DNA of 64,000 nt, taken from the NCBI GenBank assembly GCA_030374805.1, contig JARGSG010000001.1, forward strand, positions 1,426,001 through 1,490,000, given 5' to 3'. This stretch comes from Gracilaria gracilis (lineage: Eukaryota > Rhodophyta > Florideophyceae > Gracilariales > Gracilariaceae). The notes beneath the pieces were generated by a model. That model ran no database searches and was not told where the DNA came from. It saw only the letters and a list, made by a program, of their open reading frames with translations. The position numbers and the translations under genes were made by a program. Below are positions 30,180 through 39,498 of the stretch, one piece after another; positions within the stretch are counted from its first letter, which is position 1, and the number at the start of each line of letters is the position of its first letter.

Positions 30180-31270
30180 ATGCAGGTTCCGCCGTCGCTG
30201 CTGAGCAGCCCGCAGCCGCAGGAGGACTACTCGTTCGAGTTGCCCAAGACCATCCACCGCGTGTGTCAGCTGGGCGCAAAATGCGTCGCGCTGCAGATGA
30301 AAGACGGGCTGTCCATGTACGACACCACCATCGACGATATTGCGCGCCGCCACACGGGCGCGGACACCGTCATTCTGAGTGATATCACGTACGGCACGTG
30401 CTGCGTGGACGACGATTAGGCGCGCGCGCTCGGCTGCGGGCTGCTGGTGCACTACGGACACAGCTGTCTGGGGCCGCTGCAGTTGACCGTCATCCCCTCG
30501 CTGTACGTCCTCGTGCCAATTGCCTTCGACACGGCGCACCTGTGCAAGCGTCTGCGGCACAGCTTTGAGCGTTAAACTTCGCTGGCGCTGGTGGCCACCA
30601 TTCAGTTTTTCGATAGCGTTCATCAGCTCGCGGATGACCTTCGCCACTACTTTGGCAACGTGCTCGTGCCTCAGGCAAAGTCGCTGTCACCCGAGGAGCT
30701 TCTCATCTGCATCTCGCCCAAAATTGACGCCGTGAACGTGCTCGTTTACGCGGGTGACGGCCACTTCCATCTCGAAAGCGCCATGATTGCAAACCCCGAT
30801 TTGCGCGCACTGCGCTACGATCCCTACTCGAAAAAGTTCACCGACGAGAAGTACAACCACTACGAGATGCGCACCCTTCGACGCGCCGCCGTCTGAGTCG
30901 CGAGCAGTGCGCAGCGCTTTGGCATCATTCTGGGCGCTCTGGGGTTACAAGGCTCGCCCAAGATTCTCGAGCGTGTGTTTAAGCTCATGGCTGACGCTTC
31001 ACGCAGCTGTTTCGTTGCTCTGCTGTTGTAGATCACTCCCGCCAAGATCCAAAAGCTGGAACACTCGGGCGTGGGGGCATGGGTGCAGATTGCCTGCCCG
31101 CGATTGAGCCTTGACTGGGGACATGGTAATGGGCAACGACCGCTACTAACAACGTACGAGGCACATGTTGCTCTCGGAAAAACTGAATGGAGGGATGTTA
31201 CCCAATGGATTTCTATTCGAACAAGGGAGTTGAATGGACCAACTATTTTAAGGAAGCAAAGCCAGCTTGA
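30180..31270 (+). pseudogene. DPH1: DPH1 (diphthamide biosynthesis) with four in-frame stops
   Basis: DPH1, with DPH2, is the radical-SAM-like Fe-S enzyme that starts diphthamide synthesis on elongation factor 2. Conserved blocks appear in order in one frame: DYSFELPKTIHRV, CVALQMKDGL, DITYGTCCVDD (first Cys), LLVHYGHSC (second Cys), [54 protein letters not shown] and [14 protein letters not shown] (third Cys). The frame is interrupted by TAG 30417, TAA 30573, TGA 30894 and TAG 31029, each between otherwise conserved residues. Near 31196-31199 a one-base loss shifts the frame, after which [17 protein letters not shown] continues to TGA at 31268-31270. The segment before DYSF seems shortened. 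Because DPH1 is conserved, a working copy should exist elsewhere. Confidence 0.85.
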
Positions 31271-31545
31271 TGATGACCACAACCCTCTGCCGGACTCCTG
31301 ATGTCTTGGCCAGCATGGCATGCTCCCTCGTTTGTCCTCCCCCCTCAAAGCCGGTCTCGAACTCTCCTTTTCTAGCTGAGGTGACCAAAATTCCAATGTC
31401 CGCTTGTGATGCTCCGTCTATCATGCGAGGTACATAGTTTTTATGGCCCGGTGCATCGAGGATAGTAAAATTGCCGCGTCCCGGTGGTGAAGCTAGCCTG
31501 ACCACATTCCTCGGTCTTTTCTTTTCCCTTTCCTGTCCTCCCATC
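31262..31545 (-). pseudogene. fragment of eRF3 (translation release factor GTPase)
   Basis: Covers roughly 95 residues of the GTPase domain of eRF3. The G3 region reads FTILDAPGHKNYVPRMIDG (DxxGH), followed by [35 protein letters not shown] and VVVIIK (G4 region, cut off and with the NKxD Asn lost). Upstream, in a second frame, KTEECGQASFTTGTRQF matches the segment just before DAPGHK; an extra T near 31458 separates the frames. Another shift near 31500 separates EREK. The fragment ends where the DPH1 remnant ends, so the two meet tail to tail at about 31262-31270. No other eRF3 part is nearby. It is EF-Tu-like, but the ARKGEFETGFE insertion points to eRF3 rather than EF1A or HBS1. Confidence 0.75.
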
Positions 31546-31555
31546 ACCGCCAGAA

Positions 31556-31729
31556 GACGCGCAGGTCGGACAGCCGGTTATGGAGCTGGGAATGATACCC
31601 AGCGCGGACGGCACGCAACGACTGGTGAGAGCGTCGGGCACGCTTAAGGCGCTGCAGCTGGTGGTCACTGCGCTCCAATTCAACAGGTCATACTCACGCG
31701 AACTAGTTTTCACAAGTTCGATGTAGGAC
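31556..31729 (+). pseudogene. unassigned coding-like scrap
   Basis: A GC-rich plus-strand frame reads DAQVGQPVMELGMIPSADGT, then QRLVRASGTLKALQLVVTAL before TAG at about 31727. It reads like a protein segment but has no start and no family I recognise. It is wedged between the eRF3 fragment and the transposase, so probably another piece of a displaced gene. Confidence 0.3.
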
Positions 31730-32947
31730 GGAGCAGGCCTTTCTCGGTGGCAAGATCCAGCATCATTGTTCGAATAAAATCTCTATCTAGGTCCAAATGG
31801 CTGCTGTAGTGGGAGTCAGACTTCTCCTTAACTCGTGAGTGCCAAAGAGATGATTCGTTCTCGATCTCTTTCAGTTCCTCCTCTTCGTAGACATATTCCG
31901 GAATGCCCTCACAGTTAATACAAAAATTATGTAGGATCATCCCGACAGCAATAATCGGAACGCAGTCCTCGACACCATAGTTTAACTCCCCATTGTAAAA
32001 TACACGCCACCTGCGCTTCAGAATACCGAACGCCTGTTCCACATGTATACGCATAGAAGATAAAAAAAAATTAGTTGCACTCTGTGAACAAGGTACATCC
32101 TTACCAGGGAACGGTACCAACAACGAGTTAGATAGACAGTAAGCATTATCGCCAACGATGTAGTATCCCCAGAAGCAGTTTGCCTGCATTTAAAAATCTT
32201 GACAAAGGAGACATCTCAAAAGCAACCGCGTCGTTAGTACTCCCAACTGAAAGAGCTGAGAAATCCATAAAGCGATACTTTGAATCCACCAACGCCTGCA
32301 CGGGGATCGAAAAAAAATCCTTTGCGACAAAAGAAGCTGGCAGGGTTTTCAAACCATCTCGGTTTTCTTATGCGCATACATATCCCGTCCAAGGCGCCGA
32401 TACATCCCGAGAAAGGATTCCAAAAACTTCGAGAAGTTTTAAATCCCATGCTGAGCTTCTGAAGCTCTTCTTCTTCTTCTGGTATCCCCGGAAGAGTCAT
32501 GGTTTCGGTCACCGCCGCCACGAACGCCTTAAAACATTTATTCACACTGGATTTGCTCACCTTGTACGCAAGCATAACATCGTGAACACTGGCTCCTGCC
32601 ATTATTCGTAGACCAATAGCTACTTTCACTTTTGACTGAATTGATCGAGTGTCCAACGGGGATCTCTCCGAAATGTGCGAGCTTTTTAGAAGAGTATGGT
32701 AGAGCCTGTTAAAACTGTTACGTCCCATTCGGAATGCTCCATAAAAATCTGCATCAGAATAAACATGTGTCAGCGTTTCAAATGTCTCTTTAACTGCAGG
32801 ATAGTTACTCGGTGCCCGTCGTTTCTTTGACTGCTGAACATGGTGTATTACAAACACCAGCGTAAAGACAAGATGATGTATGGCCTGAATTATTGTCACA
32901 TCATCGTCCGTGGAGGTCGTCGAGGGGCCATCGTTGCTAGTAGACAT
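31710..32947 (-). mobile_element. PIF/Harbinger DDE transposase, frameshifted
   Basis: HARBI1-type nuclease in three frames. The N-terminal part (ATG 32947) includes a helix-turn-helix-like segment (VKVAIGLRIMAGASVHDVML, VSKSSVNKCFKAFV) and the first catalytic Asp in GCIGALDGICMRIRKP. Then FFCRKGFF shifts frame in a run of eight T (minus strand, about 32311-32318) into SIPVQALVDSKYRFMDFSAL and GSTNDAVAFEMS. A second shift near 32185 leads to GYYIVGDNAYCLSNSLLVPF (second Asp) and SSMRIHVEQAFGILKRRW (catalytic Glu). All three DDE residues survive, so inactivation may be recent, or the one-base indels may be assembly errors. No companion Myb-like ORF, clear terminal inverted repeats or 3-bp target duplication was identified. 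Confidence 0.85.
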
Positions 32948-33673
32948 GTGTAAATGCGAGAGGAAGAGGGTTCTGGAAGTTGAGTTGTCGCGGTAAACCA
33001 AAGTTTTTAATCGTTTCTGTAGCAGAGCTCGGCGCAACGGCAGCGTCTGCTATGTTGGCGCGTGTTGGCGCGACAAAAGGTGTTCTGCCAGATCGGAGAG
33101 TGTTGGAAAAGCAACAAGTTTTGCCAAAATGGCAAAACTTGTTGCTTTTGGGCAAAGGTCCTGAAAAGTTCAGGGGCTGAGGGGGATTGGGGTATCCCTT
33201 GGAGCTACTGGTGTGCGTACTAGATGTACAAGGGAGTAGTCCTGTAGAAAGGATGACAACGATCCTACGGATTGTTGTAACGGATAGAAATCCACATTTT
33301 CCCAACCGGTTTTTATGTACGTACCCGCACTCTGAGCGAAGCAAATGGTTTATTGCTACCACTCTCGAATTCTCTCCGAAAGAAAATGCCCTCAAGCGAA
33401 AACTTGTGGGCAACCGAAATCCTCGCACCCCGAGACCATACGTGCGTAGTCGCAAACGATCCTAGACACCCAGTCGAGATATTGGTTCGAACCTAGGAGG
33501 GACAAACTCATCATTCTGCGATACTTACAGGCGTTACTTTTCACCTGCGTCAGAGCAGTCCTATAGTGCTCACCGAGGACAGTTGCAGTGCATTCTACAA
33601 CTTGAATTACATTTGGCGGCAACCTAGTGGTACTATCACACGCGAACAATGGAGGTAAGGGGATTTAATGGGC
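32948..33673. other. flank of the transposase with a 20-bp-arm hairpin
   Basis: A minus-strand open frame over 32937-33455 has no domain. The striking content is the perfect hairpin at 33107-33149. The right part leads into the 3' flank of the WW-BAG gene. Confidence 0.4.
33107..33149. repeat. perfect hairpin, 20-bp arms, 3-nt loop
   Basis: AAAAGCAACAAGTTTTGCCA, then AAA, then TGGCAAAACTTGTTGCTTTT. It lies about 160 bp upstream of the transposase start. It may be part of the element's end, a foldback element, or a small-RNA precursor. Confidence 0.85.
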
Positions 33674-34882
33674 TCATAAGTTCTTCAATTTTGTCCTGAG
33701 CTTCTCTATCTCATCCGTCAAGCTAAGTATAGTATTGACAGTCTCTTTCCTCTTCACTCTAACTAAATGGTTGCCTTGGCTTTCCACAGCATCAACTTTG
33801 AGCATGTGCTGCGTTAGATATTCCTCCAACTCAAGGAGACGTCTGGATCCATCTTGAACTTGTTCCTCCTTCCCTCGCCCCGTAGGTAACCGACGTAACT
33901 GGTTCATGTCATATTTACCAGATGCCGTAATCCTCTTGACATCATCAAGTATAGACCCTAGGGCGTTCAGCTTCTCTGTTACTGGATTCAGTTGTCTTCC
34001 AGGCTGAGTCGGAGCAGTTTGCTTGACAGCGGGTGCCTTTGGTGAAGTTGGTGCATTCGACTGACTTGCGTCAGGCCTCGAAGTCGCTGCCTTTCCCTGG
34101 TTACTTTGAGACTGTTTGATCGGATGTGAACTGCTGGTTCGTGACTGTGGGGGGGTATTAGTGGAGTTATTTTGGGCGGTGTGGGAATTGGAGAACTTGT
34201 GGGCCGTGGATGCGGTAGACGTGTCGTGGTCTGTCACAGGGGGGTCGTCGGGGTCAAAAAATGGAGTCTTTGTCTTTTCCCGGAGCTCTGGATGAATGTC
34301 ATCGTCAACGCTAGCAGCTGATTTGGTCTTAGGGCGCCCCAAAAATGGTCGCTGCGTGGAAGAGCCTGGAATGGTGTCCGGTGGTCTGTCTGGAAGCCAC
34401 CGTGAGCTGTTTGTCTTCTTATTGAAGATATACCGGCGACCGGTTTCAGGAACAAGCATGAGCACTTCATCAGAAGTAAGACCGAGTGACTTGGGCGCAG
34501 CAATTTCGCGATACTTGGGATTCTCCGCAGTTGGTTGGCGTTTTACCGCGTTGGCAGTCTTCTTTCGCTGCGAGCGCTTTTCAGTGAACGGATTGGTGGA
34601 GCCATTGGCAGTTGGGGTTGCGTCATTGGCCTGTTGCCGATTGCTAGATTTGTCGAGCGAAATTGGGCACAGGTGTTCGTTTTCCTTGGTAACCCATTGA
34701 CGTTCGCTGGTGACGGTATTGACGAGGTAGTCGTTCGATGTCTTTGGATCATGATGTCGAGACCAGAGCCATTTGACCTCGCCGGTTACAGGATGCGAGA
34801 GATAGATGAGACCGTTATCGGCACGGTGCTGAGACCACTTTGAGTAGGGCAGGTGGCCGTTGGCTGCTAGAGGTCTTTGCAT
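33674..34882 (-). CDS. WW-like repeats plus C-terminal BAG domain protein
   Basis: Probable Hsp70 nucleotide-exchange co-chaperone. The C-terminal ~90 residues form a BAG domain: an initial helix (LNALGSILDDVKRI), then LLELEEYLTQHMLKVDAVES and VRVKRKETVNTILSLTDEIE, with the conserved LEE, LxxDxxE and R-RK pattern that contacts Hsp70. The N-terminus has a WW-like motif (KWSQHRADNGLIYLSHPVTG then EVKW) and two weaker WW-like repeats, DYLVNTVTSERQWV and YIFNKKTNSSRWLP. The middle (about 180-300) is Ser/Thr/Pro/Gln-rich and disordered. Length is 402 residues from the ATG at 34882. WW domains bind Pro-rich ligands, so the protein could deliver Hsp70 to such partners; that is inference. BAG is firm, the WW repeats are moderately supported. 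Confidence 0.75.
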   Translation of the reverse strand: MQRPLAANGHLPYSKWSQHRADNGLIYLSHPVTGEVKWLWSRHHDPKTSNDYLVNTVTSERQWVTKENEHLCPISLDKSSNRQQANDATPTANGSTNPFTEKRSQRKKTANAVKRQPTAENPKYREIAAPKSLGLTSDEVLMLVPETGRRYIFNKKTNSSRWLPDRPPDTIPGSSTQRPFLGRPKTKSAASVDDDIHPELREKTKTPFFDPDDPPVTDHDTSTASTAHKFSNSHTAQNNSTNTPPQSRTSSSHPIKQSQSNQGKAATSRPDASQSNAPTSPKAPAVKQTAPTQPGRQLNPVTEKLNALGSILDDVKRITASGKYDMNQLRRLPTGRGKEEQVQDGSRRLLELEEYLTQHMLKVDAVESQGNHLVRVKRKETVNTILSLTDEIEKLRTKLKNL

Positions 34883-36891
34883 GGCCTACTCAACCAGCTG
34901 AGCTGAAGCGCAAGTTCGAAGGCGGGGCGTGGAAGGCTGTGTGATTGAAGCGCTGCTGTGAAGCGGGTCAGCTACGAGCTCTAGCAGGTGGAGAGCAGTG
35001 CGGCTGCGTGAGGGCGGCGGGGGTTGGAGGGCGAGCTGCTTACGACTGTCGAGCCGCGACGGATGGACGCGACGTCAGCAATCAAAGAGGGGCGCTGAGG
35101 GAGGAGGAGGACGGGTGACACCATCCACAACCGTCCACGCGGCAAGGCGGCTAGGACGCTGAAAGCTACTGGCAGCCGCTGTAATTGCTGTAAGCTCGAC
35201 AGCGGTTCTCTTTGTATTTCTAGAAGTTTCTCGAAATATTCTCAAAAGGCAGAGAAAAAATTACACAGGATCCAATGAAGAAAGACAAGTCTTTAGACTT
35301 GTTTAAATAATCTTCTCCAGTAAATCGGTTTAAAAGTGTGCAGTGGTTGGCGCACCCATTCGGAGCGCGAATCACGACGATGCTGTAAACAGCTGCTTGT
35401 AGTTGTTCCTTTTAAACTGTAAACGAGAAAAAATGGAAACTATAGTTTACGATTATCTCGCAGCTCTCGCAGATTAGCTGCGAGGGTAGATAACGCTACG
35501 ATACATGCGATGTCTGGTCCGCTCGCGCCCTATTGTAGCTAGCGGAGAAGGTGGACTACGGTTCGGCTGGGCTCGCAACGTGCAATGCTCTACATGGGGC
35601 GTTTTTGCAGAGTGGAGGCAATTTATCTAACGTCTTTTGGATCTGTCGGAAGTGGGTTGGCGGAAGACAGCTGTTGCTCTGCTGATGTGGCAATGACACG
35701 CATTTCTATTAGATCAAAGCGTACAGTTTGATTTTGCCCGGCTTGCAATCCGTTGGCCAGCGTCCGTCCAACGTGAGATAGCGCGGAACGCGCATGATGT
35801 ACAGGAACACCCCAAATGTGTGGACCAGCGTAATGCGGGTATGTAATACTGAATAACAACCACGACCGTAGACGGTGGGGCCTCAATGCTGCGCTGTTTC
35901 TCCGCTGGAACGTGTGCGGGATCCATCGGCCCATAGTCCAGGCGCTGGTAAGACGCGCTGCTCGCGATAAGACTTAAAAGAGATGTCGCCACGCTTGCCA
36001 GCGTGGTTTTGATTTGAACGAGCGCTACGACGCCCAGCGCGCCGGCATGAATTGGAGCTGGCGCAGTGTCGCACCACGACGACCATCTGCCCGTTACGCA
36101 AGCCACCCCGGCGCGTGATAGATACGCATCTCCCAAACAGGAATGGCCACGCCGCGCGTAAACGGCGACGGCGCGCCGGCGCGCCGCCACGCGATACACG
36201 TGGAGGCGTGGCACGCGCGCCGCCGTTGAACGCGCTTGAAACGTACTCATATGCGCCGCCAAACGGCGCGCAAATCATGCGCCTTAGCCACAACTGCGCC
36301 ACACGCGCTTTTTGCTCGTTGCGTTTCGCGCACGCGCTCAAGCCCCAAAGCGCGGGCGCGCGTAGCGTGCGCCTGTATGTGCCCCTCTTTCTCGTCGACC
36401 CACTGTGGCGGGCTGCCTGCGACCCCCATCCGCAACGAGCATCCCCGCTGCCTCGCTGCTCGCCCTTTCCCACCACCTTTCCCCCCTCCCCCTCCCCCTC
36501 CCCCTTTCTTCTTCCTCCCTTCCTCTTCCGTCCCCCCTTCTGTCCCTCATCCACCCCCTCTGTCCCGCTCCGAGCTCCCGCCCCATCACCTTGGCGTCAC
36601 CGAGCTTCTGCTTTTTCTAGCCGTTTTTCATTTTCCTCCTATTCCCATACGCGTCCTGTACCCTTGTACTTTCGTTAGCCCCCGCCCTACGCTTTCAATC
36701 TGCCAAATCTTTCCTTGACTCCCTCTCGCGTGTCCACCTTTATTCCTTTTCCATCACCGTCACTGCCCCTGCCTTCAATTGTCACCATTCCCACCCTGTA
36801 TCCTAATCCGTACTCCGCTGCATTCTTGCGGCCTCCCTTGCAGCTTACCGGCTTTTGAGCGGACTCCACGTCCCCACGCCGCCACTCTCGT
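34883..36891. other. 2-kb divergent intergenic region WW-BAG / PP4R4
   Basis: No supported gene. A GC-rich zone at 35.9-36.4 kb has open frames on both strands without domains. Inverted repeats occur at 35405-35470 (GTAAAC...GTTTAC; CTCGCAGCT...AGCTGCGAG). From about 36440 to 36880 the plus strand is a long pyrimidine tract, probably promoter and leader of the PP4R4-like gene. Confidence 0.4.
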
Positions 36892-39498
36892 ATGGCGACC
36901 GAAACAACCCCCACGCACGCACCGCAACAATCCCAACCCTCGTCTGACCCGTCGACGACTCCACCGCATGCGAATGGTACAGCGTCTCCCGAAAGCCCCG
37001 CCACTGCCCCCCCTTCACAAACCCATGCCTATTCCACCATCCAGGCCCCAAATGGACTCAGTGCTGATCCGGAGATGCACCCGTCCGACTCGCAACCCGA
37101 TGACCAAGATCCGAAAACGTTTGATCCAGAAACAGCAGGCGTCGAATTTGTTGTTCTCAACGACGAGGTTCTTACCAGTGTTGCTAATGCCACCTTAGTT
37201 CTTCTTGACGGTTCCGACCTTGAAAGGTTGGCCGTCATGTTCCAGTTTCCGCAGTTTCTAGAGCATTGTCCGGACGATACGCTTCAGATCATGGTTCCGG
37301 AAATCTGCCGCGACGCGGTGCGATGGAAAGATGAGGTACAGATGGCGGCTGCTGAAGCTCTATACTTTGTGGTTAACATGCACATTCCCGAAACAGTTGC
37401 GAAGCGCATTGTTGTGGCCGCGCTGCGAATTATTCAAATGAGTGAGAGTGGTGATGTGTTTGATGCATGGGGCGAAATTCTCTCAATGATGCTGCCTCAG
37501 GTTAAGCGTGACGACGTAAAGTCCCTTGTCGTTCCCGCCACCGTCGACCGCGCATCCAGTCCAACTGTTGAATCTCGGCGATTGGCAGCTAGAATAATAG
37601 GTTCCCTCAACGATGCGTTGACAGCAAAAGAGCTCGAGGAGCAGTTCTTGGGCCAAGCGATGCGTCTTTGTGATGACCAAGATCCTTCCGTTCGCGCTAT
37701 GATCGCACAATCTCTAGCATCGGTAGGCGCCAAACTTCCTCTCCGCGTTTCGGAAAGGCAACTTTGGCCAAAGTTGGATGCTCTCATGACAGACGATAAT
37801 GCGCGCGTTCGTGCTGCGGCCATGCGGGCCGTGGCCAGGTCTGCAGAAGCACACAAATTGGAGTGCTTGAATTCCCTGAGCTTCAAGAACATGCTGCTTC
37901 CAACATTTTTGCGTGAGTGTGCAACGGCTAGTACGGTTGCCTCGTCCGACCTTCGGAATGTTGATGACGATACGTATCTAATGCTTGAGATATTCTCTGA
38001 AGTGTATGGGTATCTTTTGTGTGCTGTGAATCCATTATTTGCAAATGAAGAAACATGGAACACCGCTCTAAATTCTTTGAGACGGATGGTCACTTGTAAT
38101 GGTCCTACCGTCCGGCATTGGTGTGCGTTCAATGTTCCTGCTGTTGCTGTAGTCTGTGGTTCCAAACGACCAGAGAAGATTCGTGGTGTGATCCATGCGT
38201 TATCAGCGGATACCGATGTTGAAACCAGGGCAACTTTGGCAGCTGGTATTCACGAGACAGCTCGTGTGCTTGGAAATGGGGAACTACGAAATGAGATTCT
38301 AAATGCTATCGCTAATCTGATGACCGATCAGAATCCGCAAGTGCGTATGAATTCATTGTCGCACTTTGCAGAACTTCTAATCTTGCTGTCGACCGGCCCC
38401 GGAGATGGGCCACCCCTAAGTCCGAATGCCAAAGACTCCCCATCCAGGGAACTTTCTCCAATTTTTCAGTCTCTCGAAACAATGTCTCACGATTCATGGA
38501 GAACTCAAGAGCTGTTGGCGAAACAGATCGACCAATGCGCCAATCGAATTCCTCAGGATATGCTCTGTGAACATGTTGCCCCATTACTGTTCCAAATGGC
38601 GAGAGAGTCGACTTATTTGGTTCGGAGGGCTTCTATTTCGGCTCTTGTGTCTGTTGTGAGATACATCCCCGATGTGAGGCGAAGAGATCATATACTGAAG
38701 CATTTCCGTTCGGAATGGGCCAGGGGGAAGGTTTACTGGACACGATTAGCGTACATAGACGGAAGCACGGCAGCACTCAAATTGCTCAGCCACCGGTTAT
38801 TCACGCATCTTTTTGCCTCTGAGTTGTTATCGTTGTCTAGGGATTCTGTGGCAAATGTCAGACTTCGCCTCACTAGGCTTATGCCAGAAATTGCGACAGC
38901 ATGTGGAACCAAGACAGCGTTTAAAAACGCTATGGACTCACTTCTTAATGACCCAGATGACGAGATTCGTAGAGAGGCGGAGTTGGCCCAAGAGAAGATC
39001 AAAAATGCTCCGCCGCCCACCCCTGAAATGGAAGCAGAGAATGCTGCAAAGGAAGCAGCAGAGCGCAAGTTCTTTATTCAAAGACAGAAAAAAACTGGTA
39101 ACAATGCTAACAAAGATGGTGCTTCGGAAAGAGGTAGAAATCCTGACTTTAAAGGGCCCATGCGACGCAACGCGTCGTTTACAAACAATACAGATGGTGC
39201 TTCTGGAGCAAAACAAACAGTGGTCATTCATACTGTGCTTGGAGCACCCGGGTATTCGCCACCTGAGAATCTCTCTCCAGGGCACTTGGCTGCTGGACCT
39301 GGTGGACAGGTGAACGGTCGGGCCGAAAATGAAGGGGTTGCTGGAAAACCCGACGGACGAAGTGGGCAGAAGCCGCGACCGAACGGGAAAGCCCCGGATC
39401 GGTCACACAGTGGAAGAAGAAAAGGTGAGTTTTTTATTCCTTCGTGGATAAGATTCAATAGTCTTCTTACTCATTTTGATGTCCAAAAATGTTTCTAA
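36892..39498 (+). CDS. PPP4R4: PP4 regulatory subunit 4-like HEAT-repeat protein
   Basis: HEAT-repeat scaffold resembling regulatory subunits of PP2A-type phosphatases, closest to PPP4R4 (DLERLAVMFQFPQFL matches its ERLAVIFDFPEYL). Residues 1-75 are Pro/Ser/Thr-rich. From about 85 to 700, repeated helix pairs carry HEAT signatures such as DDQDPSVRAMIAQSLASVGA, TDDNARVRAAAMRAVARSA, TDQNPQVRMNSLSHFAELL and NDPDDEIRREAELAQEKI. The C-terminus is Gly/Asn/Arg-rich and disordered. The last 24 codons are doubtful. GRRK is followed by a strong donor (AAAAG|GTGAGT, intron from 39425), and the acceptor TGAATTAG at 39542 would give GSVFRRCFA and a stop at 39571. More low-complexity coding-like sequence near 40440-40860 could be further exons. 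Start ATG 36892 follows a pyrimidine-rich leader. Confidence 0.75.
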   Translation: MATETTPTHAPQQSQPSSDPSTTPPHANGTASPESPATAPPSQTHAYSTIQAPNGLSADPEMHPSDSQPDDQDPKTFDPETAGVEFVVLNDEVLTSVANATLVLLDGSDLERLAVMFQFPQFLEHCPDDTLQIMVPEICRDAVRWKDEVQMAAAEALYFVVNMHIPETVAKRIVVAALRIIQMSESGDVFDAWGEILSMMLPQVKRDDVKSLVVPATVDRASSPTVESRRLAARIIGSLNDALTAKELEEQFLGQAMRLCDDQDPSVRAMIAQSLASVGAKLPLRVSERQLWPKLDALMTDDNARVRAAAMRAVARSAEAHKLECLNSLSFKNMLLPTFLRECATASTVASSDLRNVDDDTYLMLEIFSEVYGYLLCAVNPLFANEETWNTALNSLRRMVTCNGPTVRHWCAFNVPAVAVVCGSKRPEKIRGVIHALSADTDVETRATLAAGIHETARVLGNGELRNEILNAIANLMTDQNPQVRMNSLSHFAELLILLSTGPGDGPPLSPNAKDSPSRELSPIFQSLETMSHDSWRTQELLAKQIDQCANRIPQDMLCEHVAPLLFQMARESTYLVRRASISALVSVVRYIPDVRRRDHILKHFRSEWARGKVYWTRLAYIDGSTAALKLLSHRLFTHLFASELLSLSRDSVANVRLRLTRLMPEIATACGTKTAFKNAMDSLLNDPDDEIRREAELAQEKIKNAPPPTPEMEAENAAKEAAERKFFIQRQKKTGNNANKDGASERGRNPDFKGPMRRNASFTNNTDGASGAKQTVVIHTVLGAPGYSPPENLSPGHLAAGPGGQVNGRAENEGVAGKPDGRSGQKPRPNGKAPDRSHSGRRKGEFFIPSWIRFNSLLTHFDVQKCF

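Noticed and set aside
30417-31031. Reassigned stop codons explaining the DPH1 frame
   Set aside because: All three stop codons occur inside DPH1, yet intact genes here end with TAG (AOX, tRNase Z), TAA (Lhcr, guanylate kinase) and TGA (PI4K), so no codon is reassigned.
33480-33500. GGTTCGAACC resembling a tRNA T-arm
   Set aside because: The stem pairs only weakly and no cloverleaf can be built.
35883-36678. Overlapping frames on both strands upstream of the HEAT-repeat gene
   Set aside because: Low-complexity Arg/Gly or Pro/Ser composition caused by the GC-rich and C/T-rich tracts.
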